Source of the DNA: an uncultured bacterium
GTDB taxonomy: Bacteria; Cyanobacteriota; Vampirovibrionia; Gastranaerophilales; Gastranaerophilaceae
DNA length: 33,101 nucleotides
Assembly (NCBI GenBank): GCA_902777855.1
Contig: CACYVN010000014.1
Coordinates: 1-33,101, forward strand
Direction: 5' to 3'
In this document: positions 23,818 to 33,101 of the stretch, in pieces
Layout of the letters: every line of letters starts with the position of its first letter
Numbering within the stretch: the stretch's first letter is position 1
Position numbers and translations under genes: made by a program
The notes under the pieces: model-generated
What the model saw: only the letters and a program-made list of their open reading frames with translations
Told to the model about the DNA's origin: nothing
The model's database searches: none

Positions 23818-24564
23818 TTATAATTTTGTGGTAATAATCGGTCCGTCGTCTGTTGCAATTACTGTATGTTCAAAGTGTGCTGACGGTTTTCCGTCAACTG
23901 TTGAAACAAGCCATTCATCCGAGCCGACAAATACTTCATCTCCGCCTAAATTAAGCATTGGCTCAATTGCTATTGCATATCCGGATTTTATTAGTGTGTG
24001 ATCTCCTACACTGTAATTGTATAAAAACGGATCTTCGTGCATTACATGACCAACGCCGTGTCCGCCGTACTGTCTTACTATGCCGTAGCCTTCCCGAATT
24101 GCAACTGCTTCAATTGCTTTAGAAATATCGTCTAATGTGTTTCCGGGTTTCATTTGTTCAATACCTGCAAATAACGATTCCTTTGTTGTTTCCATCAGTT
24201 TATGAACTTCCGGTGAGACTTTGCCGATTTCATAAGACCAGGCGCTGTCACCAACCATCCCGCCATATGTTGCGCCAACATCTATTGCAATAATATCCCC
24301 ATCTTTTAATATTGCATTTTCAGAAGGAATACCATGGACAACCTGTTCGTTAATAGATGTGCAAATGCTTGCAGGAAATCCGTTATATCCTAAAAATGTC
24401 GGAATTGCCCTGTTTTCTTTGATAACTTTCATTGCATAGTTATCAAGTTCTTTTGTAGAAATTCCCGGTTCTAATACTTCTTTCATTTTTTCATGCACTA
24501 ACGCTACAATATGCCCTGCATGAATCATTTTTTTTATTTCATCTCGTGATTTTTTGTTAATCAT
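23818..24564 (-). CDS. map: Methionine aminopeptidase, type I
   Basis: Removes the initiator methionine. All metal ligands are present: D95, D106, H169, E201 and E232, plus substrate-site H77 (VVHGIP) and H176. At 248 aa it is a short type Ia enzyme without an N-terminal zinc extension. On the minus strand a promoter TTGCAA (24609-24614), 18 bp, TATATT (24585-24590) fits this gene. The usual neighbours secY and adk are not here. Confidence 0.96.
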   Translation of the reverse strand: MINKKSRDEIKKMIHAGHIVALVHEKMKEVLEPGISTKELDNYAMKVIKENRAIPTFLGYNGFPASICTSINEQVVHGIPSENAILKDGDIIAIDVGATYGGMVGDSAWSYEIGKVSPEVHKLMETTKESLFAGIEQMKPGNTLDDISKAIEAVAIREGYGIVRQYGGHGVGHVMHEDPFLYNYSVGDHTLIKSGYAIAIEPMLNLGGDEVFVGSDEWLVSTVDGKPSAHFEHTVIATDDGPIITTKL

Positions 24565-24584
24565 ATCCCTTAACCTCTATGTTA

Positions 24585-24614
24585 AATATAACACAAATTT
24601 ACATACATTTGCAA
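24585..24614 (-). promoter_or_regulatory. Promoter of map
   Basis: On the minus strand TTGCAA (24609-24614), an 18-bp spacer and TATATT (24585-24590), about 20-25 nt ahead of the ATG. Confidence 0.5.
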
Positions 24615-24643
24615 TTATCGTAATCTTGTGAAAAAATCACTTT

Positions 24644-25318
24644 ATGACATTGTATTTAGATGCGGGTACAACATATTCAAAAATTATTTCAACAGATGAA
24701 ACAGTTGAAAAACTTTCTCCTGTTAAAATCTGGAATAATATGAATTATTATCTTTTTGAATCAAGGCTGCTAAAAGATTTTAACTTCAAAATTAAATCAG
24801 CCTGCGGGCATATGACGGGTTCTGATACACACGAAAATGAGATTATTGCGCTTGCAAAAGGAGCAAAAAAATATATTGATGATAATGCAACCGTTCTTGA
24901 TTTGGGCAGCCGTGATGCAAAATGGATAAGTTTTAAAGACGGAAAGTTTCATGATATGGATTGGAATACATCTTGCGCAAGTTCTACGGGTGCAACGGTT
25001 GAAATGCTTTTAAAGTTTTATGATATCAGTGCAAATGATTTAAAATTCAATCCCGAAAAATTTAATATAACCTGCGGAATATTTGGATTAGAAAAGATTA
25101 TGGATTCGATTTCAAAGGGAGAAAATTCTGCATCTGCTGTTTCAAAATTTGTTCACGGACTTGCTTATAATGCTTGGAATTTTGCAAAGAAACCTGAAAA
25201 ATTGTATCTTTCGGGCGGATTTTGTGAAAACAAATGTCTTGTTGATTCGCTGAAAAATTATTGCGAGGTCGTATTATTGGGCAGATTTGTTCTTTGTGAG
25301 GGATTGATTGATGAATAA
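24644..25318 (+). CDS. BadF/BadG/HgdC-type ATPase activase-like protein (degenerate, orphan)
   Basis: A 224-residue ASKHA-fold protein. It shows the phosphate-1 loop DAGTTYSKII (6-15), a phosphate-2-like DLGSRDAKWI (86-95, family usually DIGGQDxK), TSCASSTGATVE (109-120, usually KCAAGTG) and TCGIFGLEKI (143-152), then YLSGGFCENKCLV. The two cysteines that bind the interdimer [4Fe-4S] cluster in HgdC-type activators match C111 and C144. Activators fire electrons into 2-hydroxyacyl-CoA dehydratases or related double-cubane reductases, and no such partner is in the window. It is coupled to yraN by overlap. The ATG lacks a clear ribosome binding site. Confidence 0.75.
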   Translation: MTLYLDAGTTYSKIISTDETVEKLSPVKIWNNMNYYLFESRLLKDFNFKIKSACGHMTGSDTHENEIIALAKGAKKYIDDNATVLDLGSRDAKWISFKDGKFHDMDWNTSCASSTGATVEMLLKFYDISANDLKFNPEKFNITCGIFGLEKIMDSISKGENSASAVSKFVHGLAYNAWNFAKKPEKLYLSGGFCENKCLVDSLKNYCEVVLLGRFVLCEGLIDE

Positions 25319-25652
25319 CAGAGAATTTGGTGCAAAAGGAGAAGATTTAGCTTGTGAATACCTAAAAAAGAATGGTTACGAAATTTTAGAGCGCAACAAG
25401 CATTTTTCAAAACTATGTGAAGTTGATATTATTGCAAAAATTAAGAATAAAATTGTTTTTGTTGAGGTCAAAACCCGTAAAACAAATGCTTTTGGCACTC
25501 CTTTAGAGGCAATTACAAAATCTAAATATCAAAACATCAAAACGGGAGTTTTGACTTATGTTCAGGAACATAATATAAAAGATTATCAAATTGATGCAAT
25601 AGGCATAACAATCTATCCTGAATTAAAAATCGAGCATTTAAAAAATGTGTAG
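25311..25652 (+). CDS. yraN: YraN/UPF0102 family endonuclease-like protein
   Basis: 113 residues with the family pattern GAKGEDLACEYLKKNGYEIL (8-27), CEVDIIA (36-42) and IVFVEVKTR (48-56). E37, D39, E52 and K54 form a restriction-enzyme-like (PD-ExK) site. Function is uncertain; homologues are often near rnhB or topA, which are absent here. I use the ATG at 25311, three bases after an in-frame TTG; it overlaps the activase stop. The foldback element begins 4 bp downstream. Confidence 0.9.
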   Translation: MNNREFGAKGEDLACEYLKKNGYEILERNKHFSKLCEVDIIAKIKNKIVFVEVKTRKTNAFGTPLEAITKSKYQNIKTGVLTYVQEHNIKDYQIDAIGITIYPELKIEHLKNV

Positions 25653-25655
25653 ATG

Positions 25656-26050
25656 GTTTATATTATCGGTAGTTTAATTTTGCAAAATTGTCATGACCGC
25701 TTTCTTTGAGCGGGCAAAGAAAGCGGTCAGAAAGAAACCCGCAGGCTGATGCTTCGTTCATAAAACATTGTAATTACTCCACATTCAGGCGGGATAACTC
25801 ACTTCGTTCAGACAAATCCCGCCCTGTTGTCGTGTCGTACTTTACGTAGTGAGCAATAAATGTTATGCGAGAGAACATCAAAGGCGGATTTGTTTGAGCG
25901 TCAGCGAGTTATCCGCCTTATACTCAAGCATTTACAATTTATTTGCGAACGGAGTGCAGGTCGGGGAGTTTCTTTGCGCCCCGTTTCTTTGCGGGCAAAG
26001 AAATGGGGCAAGGTAGTTTTGCAATGCGAACAACTACCGATAATATAAAC
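25656..26050. mobile_element. Foldback MITE-like element, 395 bp, complete copy
   Basis: It is bounded by perfect 19-bp terminal inverted repeats, GTTTATATTATCGGTAGTT (25656-25674) and its complement (26032-26050). Inside, nested stem-loops are mirrored about the centre: GACCGCTTTCTTTG... (25695-25728) with the CCCC-TTTCTTTG unit (25979-26008), and GGCGGGA... (25788-25823) with AAGGCGGA... (25881-25919). The two arms are homologous in inverted orientation for over 100 bp. No convincing reading frame is present, so any transposition would need an outside enzyme. No clear target duplication is seen. It fills the 448-bp gap between yraN and agmatinase. Confidence 0.85.
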
Positions 26051-26100
26051 TATGAATAATTATTTGATTTTATGATAAAATACTTATGAAGGAGTATTTT

Positions 26101-26937
26101 ATGGTTAGAGGACCTTTTTTGGACAGAACTTGGATGGCACAGAATCCTGATTACGATTCGTCTGATATTGTAATGTTAGGACTTCCTTTTGACGGTACTG
26201 TATCATATCGAAGCGGTTCACGCTTTGCCCCCGAACAGATTAGACTTGCCAGCTGGGGCTTGGAGGAATATTCTCCCGTTTTTGACAGAGAACTTGCTGA
26301 TGTTAATTTCAACGATATCGGCGATTTGGAGTTCCCGTTGGGTAATACTTATAAGTCATTGGAACAGATAAGACAAAATGTTGAGGATATTTATAAAGAC
26401 GGTAAAAGGGTTTTCGGAATAGGCGGGGAACATCTTGTTACTTTGCCCGAAATTCAGGCGGTGTCAAAATATATTGATAATCTTGCGATTGTGCATTTCG
26501 ATGCTCATACTGATTTACGAGAGGAATATTTGGGCGAAGAAATGTCCCACAGCGCTGTTATCCGTCATTGTTCAAAAATTGTCGGAGCTGAAAATATCAA
26601 GCAAATTGGCATACGCTCGGGAATGAAAGAGGAATGGAAATTTATGAAAAAACACAATACCCTTTGTCATAAGTTTTCCGACCTTGACTGCCTGAAGGGT
26701 AAAAATATCTTTGTAACGGTCGATTTAGACTGTCTTGATACTTCGATTATGCCGGGGACAGGTACTCCCGAAGCAGGCGGAATGACTTTTAAGGAACTTA
26801 ATGAGTGGTTCTATTATCTGAAAGATTTTAATATAGTTGGTGCTGATGTTGTTGAACTCTCTCCTGATTACGATTCAACCGGAGCATCAACCGCTGTTGC
26901 AACTAAGGTTATCAGAGAACTATTGATGGCGATGTAG
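26101..26937 (+). CDS. speB: Agmatinase/ureohydrolase family
   Basis: Hydrolyses agmatine to putrescine and urea (binuclear Mn2+). The six ligands are visible: H111 (GGEH), D134, H136 and D138 (HFDAHTDL), D208 and D210 (VDLDCLD), followed by PGTGTPEAGG. The start is at the ATG at 26101 (278 aa): AAGGAG (26089-26094) lies 6 nt before it, inside a longer frame that begins at an ATG at 26086. LigA follows after 15 bp. With the decarboxylase-like gene and speD it outlines arginine-derived polyamine synthesis. A guanidino substrate other than agmatine is possible. Confidence 0.92.
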   Translation: MVRGPFLDRTWMAQNPDYDSSDIVMLGLPFDGTVSYRSGSRFAPEQIRLASWGLEEYSPVFDRELADVNFNDIGDLEFPLGNTYKSLEQIRQNVEDIYKDGKRVFGIGGEHLVTLPEIQAVSKYIDNLAIVHFDAHTDLREEYLGEEMSHSAVIRHCSKIVGAENIKQIGIRSGMKEEWKFMKKHNTLCHKFSDLDCLKGKNIFVTVDLDCLDTSIMPGTGTPEAGGMTFKELNEWFYYLKDFNIVGADVVELSPDYDSTGASTAVATKVIRELLMAM

Positions 26938-26952
26938 GGGTAAATATTATAA

Positions 26953-28932
<1,980 letters not shown>

Positions 28933-28947
28933 AAGGACTAAGGTAGT

Positions 28948-29397
28948 ATGAAAATTTTTCAGATAAACGGTTTCAGAGGTTTGATAATGGCGGCATTTAT
29001 TGCCTGCTGTTTGTTTGCAGGATTTGTTGTGTTTCCGGGTGTTGTTGCAATGCACTTGTGGAACAAATATCTTGTAAATCTTTTATCATTTCCGTCACTT
29101 AATCTGTTTCAGGGGGTGTTGTTGTGGGGGATAACAGCTGTTTCATACTTTATAATTTCAAACGGTAGACTTCCTGTTTCATTTGAAACTCCTGATTCTT
29201 TATCTGATGATGAATTAAATATGATTATGAAAAAGGCTCGTATTAGTTCTGATATGAGAAAAATCAATGCTTTGATGAGAAAATCTGACAGTTTTCAAAA
29301 ATCAGTCAAAAGTTCTGATAACAAATCTGGTATGACTTCACCGATGTCCGAAAAACATTCCGAAGATGATAATATTAAAATTGGTAATTTAAAATAG
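28948..29397 (+). CDS. Small membrane protein of unknown function (149 aa)
   Basis: Two hydrophobic segments (about 10-35 and 48-71) are followed by a cytosolic-looking, Ser/Lys/Met-rich, probably disordered tail with a short DDELNMIMKKARISSDMRK helix. No family is recognised. AAGGACTAAGG precedes the ATG. It lies between ligA (15 bp) and the SIMPL gene (18 bp) in the same direction. Confidence 0.75.
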   Translation: MKIFQINGFRGLIMAAFIACCLFAGFVVFPGVVAMHLWNKYLVNLLSFPSLNLFQGVLLWGITAVSYFIISNGRLPVSFETPDSLSDDELNMIMKKARISSDMRKINALMRKSDSFQKSVKSSDNKSGMTSPMSEKHSEDDNIKIGNLK

Positions 29398-29415
29398 TTT
29401 ATTAAGGAGAAAATT

Positions 29416-30174
29416 ATGAAAAAGATTATTGCGGTGTCAATTATTACGGCATCATTGTTTGTATTACCTTTGGCTTTGCCTGTAGTTGCAGATACTACAC
29501 CTGCCTGCCAAAAAGGGACGTTGTCTGTTAATTATTCTACTGAAAAAGAGGTTTCTCCGGATACTGTTGAATTTTCTGTCAGCGTAAAAACATCCGATAA
29601 AAAAGCAATGCAGGAAGCATCAAGAAAGAATAAAGAAATTTCAAACAAAATATATGAATACTTTAAGGCTAATATAAATACTGCAGGCGGAGATTACATT
29701 AAAACTTCAAATTTCAATGCTACTCCTGTTTACAATTATGTAAATAATAAGCGTGTATTTGACCGATATGAGGTTTCAAATAATATAATTGTTCATACAA
29801 AATCTTTAGACAAAGTTTCATCTTTGATTGATAAGGCAATTTCAATGGGTGCAACAGATGTAAACAGATTGAATTTCACATTGTCAAATAAAGATAAAGC
29901 ATGCGCTGAACTTTTATCAACTGCCGCAAAACAGGTTAAAGGCAGAGCGGATGCAGTTGCAGGTGCTTTAGGAACAAGCGTTGCAGGATATAAAAGCGTA
30001 AGTACATCTTGCTCTCTAAATCAGAGAAATGTAAGTTTTGCTTATGCGAATATGAAATTGATGCGTGCATCAGGGGCTTCAATGGATGCTGCGGTTCCTG
30101 AAGCGGCAACAAATATTGAAGTCGGCAATATGACTATCTATGCAAATGTCGATGCTACTTTATACCTCAAATAA
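29416..30174 (+). CDS. SIMPL-domain (DUF541) exported protein
   Basis: A signal peptide (1-25, ending PVVA) is followed by a SIMPL/DUF541 domain: GTLSVNYSTEKEVSPDTVEF, EASRKNKEISNKIYEYFK, VSNNIIVHTKSLDKVSSLID, GATDVNRLNFTLSNK and GNMTIYANVDATLYL. Family members are periplasmic and linked to oxidative or envelope stress, but the reaction is unknown. AAGGAG is 6 nt before the ATG. A strong terminator follows. One cysteine near the mature N-terminus (PACQKG) is not a lipobox. Confidence 0.9.
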   Translation: MKKIIAVSIITASLFVLPLALPVVADTTPACQKGTLSVNYSTEKEVSPDTVEFSVSVKTSDKKAMQEASRKNKEISNKIYEYFKANINTAGGDYIKTSNFNATPVYNYVNNKRVFDRYEVSNNIIVHTKSLDKVSSLIDKAISMGATDVNRLNFTLSNKDKACAELLSTAAKQVKGRADAVAGALGTSVAGYKSVSTSCSLNQRNVSFAYANMKLMRASGASMDAAVPEAATNIEVGNMTIYANVDATLYLK

Positions 30175-30188
30175 TATTTTCGATATTA

Positions 30189-30220
30189 AAAAAAAGCCTC
30201 TCATTATTGAGAGGCTTTTT
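30189..30220 (+). terminator. Intrinsic terminator after the SIMPL gene
   Basis: AAAGCCTCTCA (30193-30203) pairs with TGAGAGGCTTT (30208-30218), loop TTAT, with T residues after and A residues before. Confidence 0.9.
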
Positions 30221-30271
30221 ATGTAGCAAAAAAAAAATTTATGTGTTTTAACTAATCCGTAAGGAGAAATC

Positions 30272-31279
30272 ATGTCTATAAAAATTGAACCGATTAAAAA
30301 CGGAAAAACCATAATGAAATATATTGGTAAAAAATCCGAAAGCCGAAAATTTTATAAAAATTTGAAAATTGACCAAAATGATACAATTTTTGCCTGTGAT
30401 AAATTTTTCAGACAAGATGAATTGTTTGTTAAAGGTAAAGATGTTGTTCATTCCGGATACAGACGCTACTCAGTTGAAGATATACCTGCAGATGAGTCTG
30501 TTACGACCTTTGCGAAAGACAGAGTTCATTTGTTTTCACAGTTGAAACCCTTTATTGAATTAAAAAATAATCCTTGTGTGTTTCTTTATAAAGATAAGAG
30601 ATATTTTTCAATGGATAAAATTTACGAGGCAAATGTTAGTAACAAAGTACACGATATGATTGATCAGAAATTTGAGTGTGGTTTTACACCTGAACAAACA
30701 CTGAATGTTTATTATTCAGGTATTATTAATGGCACAATTCGTGAAAATCTTATAAAACCGGCATTCAAAATGATTAAAAACGGTTATCCGACAGAATATG
30801 TCGTAAAACTTATGGAACATTCAAAATTAAGACGTGCAACAGGAAATCAAAAATACAGCAACGGGATGCTTGAATTTTTGGAACAATTCCCTTACATGCG
30901 AAATAATATGGTTTCAGTAAATACAATTGGAGAAGAAATATTTGATTCTGTAGGTGCTCATTATTTCCCTAAAATTTTTAGTAATTCCGAAAATGAAATT
31001 GAAGCATTAAAGATTTTAAGATATTGCAGAATTAAGCATGAAGACAGAACTGTAATGACAGACGAGCGCCTTGCTCTTTGTGCTCTTGAAATACTCAATA
31101 ATAATGGTGGTAATTTTACAAAATCAGATTATAAGCTTATGGCAAATTTAGCTTCTGCCGATCATGTTTATAATGCGAGAATAAAAGCTGTATATCCTAA
31201 ATTGCGAAGCGGTGTAGACTCTGATACAATTCTTAAGGAATATTTTAACGGACGATTTGTTCTTGAAACTAATAAATAA
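30272..31279 (+). CDS. Hypothetical soluble protein (335 aa)
   Basis: I recognise no domain. It is a real gene: AAGGAG 5 nt before the ATG, a terminator upstream, and native codon use. The protein is basic and aromatic-rich at the N-terminus (KKSESRKFYKNLKID), then mostly α-helical with no signal peptide or membrane segment. The helical half (about 120-320, e.g. FTPEQTLNVYYSGIINGT, NGYPTEYVVKLMEHSKLRRA) could be a repeat-like helical scaffold. It stands alone, convergent with the GIY-YIG gene. Confidence 0.75.
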   Translation: MSIKIEPIKNGKTIMKYIGKKSESRKFYKNLKIDQNDTIFACDKFFRQDELFVKGKDVVHSGYRRYSVEDIPADESVTTFAKDRVHLFSQLKPFIELKNNPCVFLYKDKRYFSMDKIYEANVSNKVHDMIDQKFECGFTPEQTLNVYYSGIINGTIRENLIKPAFKMIKNGYPTEYVVKLMEHSKLRRATGNQKYSNGMLEFLEQFPYMRNNMVSVNTIGEEIFDSVGAHYFPKIFSNSENEIEALKILRYCRIKHEDRTVMTDERLALCALEILNNNGGNFTKSDYKLMANLASADHVYNARIKAVYPKLRSGVDSDTILKEYFNGRFVLETNK

Positions 31280-31379
31280 ATTGGTTGGTCATGTGAAAAA
31301 TAGTAGGGGGGTTGTATCGTTTGATGCTCAGATAATACTAATATAGGTGTGGTTAAAACAGCGCACATATTTTTGCATT

Positions 31380-31637
31380 TTATTTATTTAAATTTATTAA
31401 TTCAAGTTTTTGTTTTCGGGTTAACTTATGCTTAATCCGGTATTCTTCTTTCTGGGCTTCTGATTTTGATGAAAATTCTTTGGTATAAACAATTCTTAAC
31501 GGTTTATTTGCTCTTGTGTATTTTGCCCCTTTGCCTCTTTGATGTTCTTTAAAACGTTTTTCAACATCATCCGTATAGCCGCAATAAAGCGTGTTGCGAT
31601 TTGTCAAAATTATATATACATAAAATTTACCGTTCAT
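31380..31637 (-). CDS. GIY-YIG domain protein, YhbQ/UPF0213 family
   Basis: 85 residues forming one GIY-YIG domain: YVYIIL (6-11), LYCGYTDDVEKRFKEH (17-32, with R28 and H32), YTRANKPLRIVY and the acidic SEAQKEEYRIK helix (E64/E65). Such small stand-alone domains are common in bacteria; some bind or nick nucleic acids. The interval 31280-31379 between it and the 335-aa gene shows nothing notable. Confidence 0.92.
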   Translation of the reverse strand: MNGKFYVYIILTNRNTLYCGYTDDVEKRFKEHQRGKGAKYTRANKPLRIVYTKEFSSKSEAQKEEYRIKHKLTRKQKLELINLNK

Positions 31638-31667
31638 AAATTTATTCTATTACTTTTTTTGTGTATT

Positions 31668-31676
31668 TGGTATAAA
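31668..31676 (+). promoter_or_regulatory. Extended -10 promoter directly before nadK
   Basis: TGGTATAAA (31668-31676) is an extended -10 element. Initiation about 7-9 nt downstream would fall at or within two bases of the nadK ATG at 31685, and no ribosome binding site is visible, so the mRNA may be leaderless. Confidence 0.4.
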
Positions 31677-31684
31677 CTGAATGT

Positions 31685-32479
31685 ATGAAAAATCACTACG
31701 GTATTTGTTATAACTCGGAAATATCAGGTTATCAGAGTATTATTGAAAAACTCAAAAATCTGTTAAACCTTTTCAATGTAAAATACAATGTTTTTAGTGT
31801 TGACGAACTGAATCCCGAATGTGATTTTGTTTTTGTAATAGGCGGAGACGGTACAATATTAAAAACTGCCAGATTTTATTCAAAACTAAGCGTGCCTGTT
31901 TTCGGGATAAATCTCGGTCATTTGGGGTTTCTTTCGCAATCCTCCGAGTGCGGGTTAGAAAAAGCTATTGAAAAAATTATGCATGAAGATTATGAAATTG
32001 AAAATCGTACAATGCTTGAATGTGGTGAATACACTGCTCTTAACGACTTTGTTATTAAAGGTATTGAATCTTCAAGGGCTACAAATTTTTCTTTAGAAAT
32101 AGACGGCAGATTTGTCTGTGAGTATTTTGCAGATGGGCTTATTATTTCTACACCGACCGGTTCAACGGCTTACGGTATGGCATCAGGAGGTCCTGTTTTG
32201 TTTCCGCAGGCAGATGTTCTTGAAATTGTTCCGATTTGTCCGCATACTTTTAGTGCAAGACCTATTGTTGTCCCTTCGGATTCAAAAGTTAAAATTAGAG
32301 GCCAAAAATATTGTATCAGTGCTGATGGTCAGGAAGTTTTTGAGTCTGGGGAGGATATTTTAATAAGTAAATCCAAATTCAGCGCCAAACTTGTATTGTT
32401 GAGCGGAAATGATTTTTATTCTGTTTTGCGAAACAAGCTTCATTGGGGAATTAAACCTGTTAAAGGGGATAGTATATGA
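31685..32479 (+). CDS. nadK: NAD kinase
   Basis: Phosphorylates NAD+ to NADP+. The GGDGT motif is at 53-57, GINLGHLGFL at 74-83, ND at 120-121 (NE in most members), and TPTGSTAYGMASGGP at 156-170. The length (264 aa) is at the short end of the family, lacking an N-terminal extension. It overlaps the GNAT gene by four bases (ATGA), so the two are coupled. The start is discussed under the promoter entry. Confidence 0.95.
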   Translation: MKNHYGICYNSEISGYQSIIEKLKNLLNLFNVKYNVFSVDELNPECDFVFVIGGDGTILKTARFYSKLSVPVFGINLGHLGFLSQSSECGLEKAIEKIMHEDYEIENRTMLECGEYTALNDFVIKGIESSRATNFSLEIDGRFVCEYFADGLIISTPTGSTAYGMASGGPVLFPQADVLEIVPICPHTFSARPIVVPSDSKVKIRGQKYCISADGQEVFESGEDILISKSKFSAKLVLLSGNDFYSVLRNKLHWGIKPVKGDSI

Positions 32480-32964
32480 TAAAATATGAAAAAGCGGTAA
32501 ATATTGATAAACTTGTTACTTTGTCATCTCAAATTTGGCATGAGTACTGGAAAGAGTATTTATCTGATGAACAAATAGATTACATGGTTGAAAAATTTCA
32601 GTCTCGGGAGGCGATAGAAAACCAAATCCAAAACGAAAATTATACTTATTATTATATTTATTATAACAGGCAAATGGTTGGATATTTCGGATTTGCAAAT
32701 AAAGAAGATTACCTGTTTTTATCGAAATTTTACCTTACAAAAGAGGTCAGACATCAGGGCATTGGCACAAAAACTTTTGCATTTATAAAAGAATGTGCCC
32801 GAATCCAAAAATATAAACGGATTGTATTAACGGTTAATAAAGGTAATGAAAGAAGTATTAATGCCTATAAGAAATGGGGATTTGAAACTATTGATGCCGT
32901 CGTAACCGACATTGGTAATGGCTTTGTAATGGATGACTACATTATGGAATATAAACTAATATAG
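32476..32964 (+). CDS. GNAT family N-acetyltransferase
   Basis: A GNAT domain with the acetyl-CoA loop R92-H-Q-G-I-G97 (VRHQGIGTKTF), preceded by β4 FLSKFYLTKEV and followed by NERSINAYKKWGF. 162 aa, one domain, no other signal. The acceptor is unknown. Translation is coupled to nadK through an ATGA overlap. The last gene before the partial foldback element. Confidence 0.9.
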   Translation: MIKYEKAVNIDKLVTLSSQIWHEYWKEYLSDEQIDYMVEKFQSREAIENQIQNENYTYYYIYYNRQMVGYFGFANKEDYLFLSKFYLTKEVRHQGIGTKTFAFIKECARIQKYKRIVLTVNKGNERSINAYKKWGFETIDAVVTDIGNGFVMDDYIMEYKLI

Positions 32965-32975
32965 TTTACATAAAT

Positions 32976-33101
32976 TATATTATCGGAAGTTATAAACGAC
33001 CTTGCCCCATTTCTTTGACCGCAAAGAAACGGGGCGCAAAGAAACTCCCCGACCTGCACTTCGTTCGCTAATAAATTGTACGCCCTCGCATAAAACGGAT
33101 A
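32976..33101 (-). mobile_element. Second foldback element copy, inverted and cut by the window edge
   Basis: It begins with a diverged terminal repeat (TATATTATCGGAAGTT, 32976-32991). Positions 32999-33079 match the complement of 25934-26014 with 3 differences in 81 bases. The homology continues to the window end with more divergence. It is therefore the same family in opposite orientation, about 7 kb from the complete copy. Confidence 0.82.

Noticed and set aside
25860-26048. 62-residue plus-strand frame inside the foldback element
   Set aside because: It runs through stem-loop arms and the terminal repeat, has no ribosome binding site, and its content is explained by the palindromes.
25651-26055. 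Target-site duplication flanking the foldback element
   Set aside because: The flanks (GATG before, TATG after) share only a shifted ATG, too short to claim.
32976-33101. CRISPR repeat or array at the right edge
   Set aside because: The repeats are inverted palindromic units matching the foldback element, with no regular spacers.

Overview
The window looks like chromosomal backbone of an AT-rich, diderm-type bacterium. My best guess is a non-photosynthetic relative of Cyanobacteria (Vampirovibrionia/'Melainabacteria', possibly gut Gastranaerophilales). This placement is inference. It rests on: a YidC with a roughly 130-residue insertion between its second and third membrane segments, as I recall for cyanobacterial YidC; a RicT/PSP1 protein; small palindromic repeats of types I recall from cyanobacterial and other genomes; and an envelope gene set with a DUF374-type acyltransferase. 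No phage, CRISPR array, IS transposase or toxin-antitoxin pair was seen.

Layout. (1) 1-470: the 3' end of a 5S rRNA with its terminator, then a second short copy of the 5S tail with its own terminator, and two hairpin repeats. (2) 473-4159, minus strand: ribH, murQ, gpsA and ricT run as one likely operon, with an orphan LuxR-type HTH gene downstream. (3) 4426-5242, plus strand: speD with its own promoter and terminator, then a 77-residue unknown. (4) 5234-11935, minus strand: an envelope/housekeeping run read in the order acyltransferase, nitrilase-family hydrolase, PBP4-type DacB, GT2 glycosyltransferase, Gfo/Idh/MocA oxidoreductase (own promoter), CDP-alcohol phosphatidyltransferase, trmL, nnrD. 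(5) 12072-12148: tRNA-Pro(UGG). (6) 12312-15420, plus strand: yidC, queA and a lytic transglycosylase without a signal peptide. (7) 15424-18061, minus strand: a PilZ protein, an Orn/Lys/Arg decarboxylase-like PLP enzyme and a CheR-like methyltransferase. (8) 18410-21039: two small plus-strand envelope genes face a 633-residue coiled-coil/hydrophobic protein across a bidirectional terminator. (9) 21241-24564: tmk, a TPR membrane protein paired with an RNase H-like protein, and map. (10) 24644-32964, mostly plus strand: an orphan BadF/HgdC-type activase, yraN, a 395-bp foldback element, agmatinase, ligA, two envelope proteins, an unknown, a GIY-YIG protein (minus strand), nadK and a GNAT acetyltransferase. 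A second, inverted copy of the foldback element runs off the right edge.

Functional themes. Three scattered genes (Orn/Lys/Arg decarboxylase-like, agmatinase, speD) could form arginine to agmatine to putrescine plus decarboxylated SAM for spermidine; the aminopropyltransferase is not in view. Envelope genes (murQ, dacB, GT2, acyltransferase, CDP-alcohol transferase, yidC) are numerous. The most unusual items are the foldback element with nested stem-loops, the duplicated 5S tail, the 633-residue translocator-like protein, the degenerate activase and the orphan TPR/RNase H-like gene pair.
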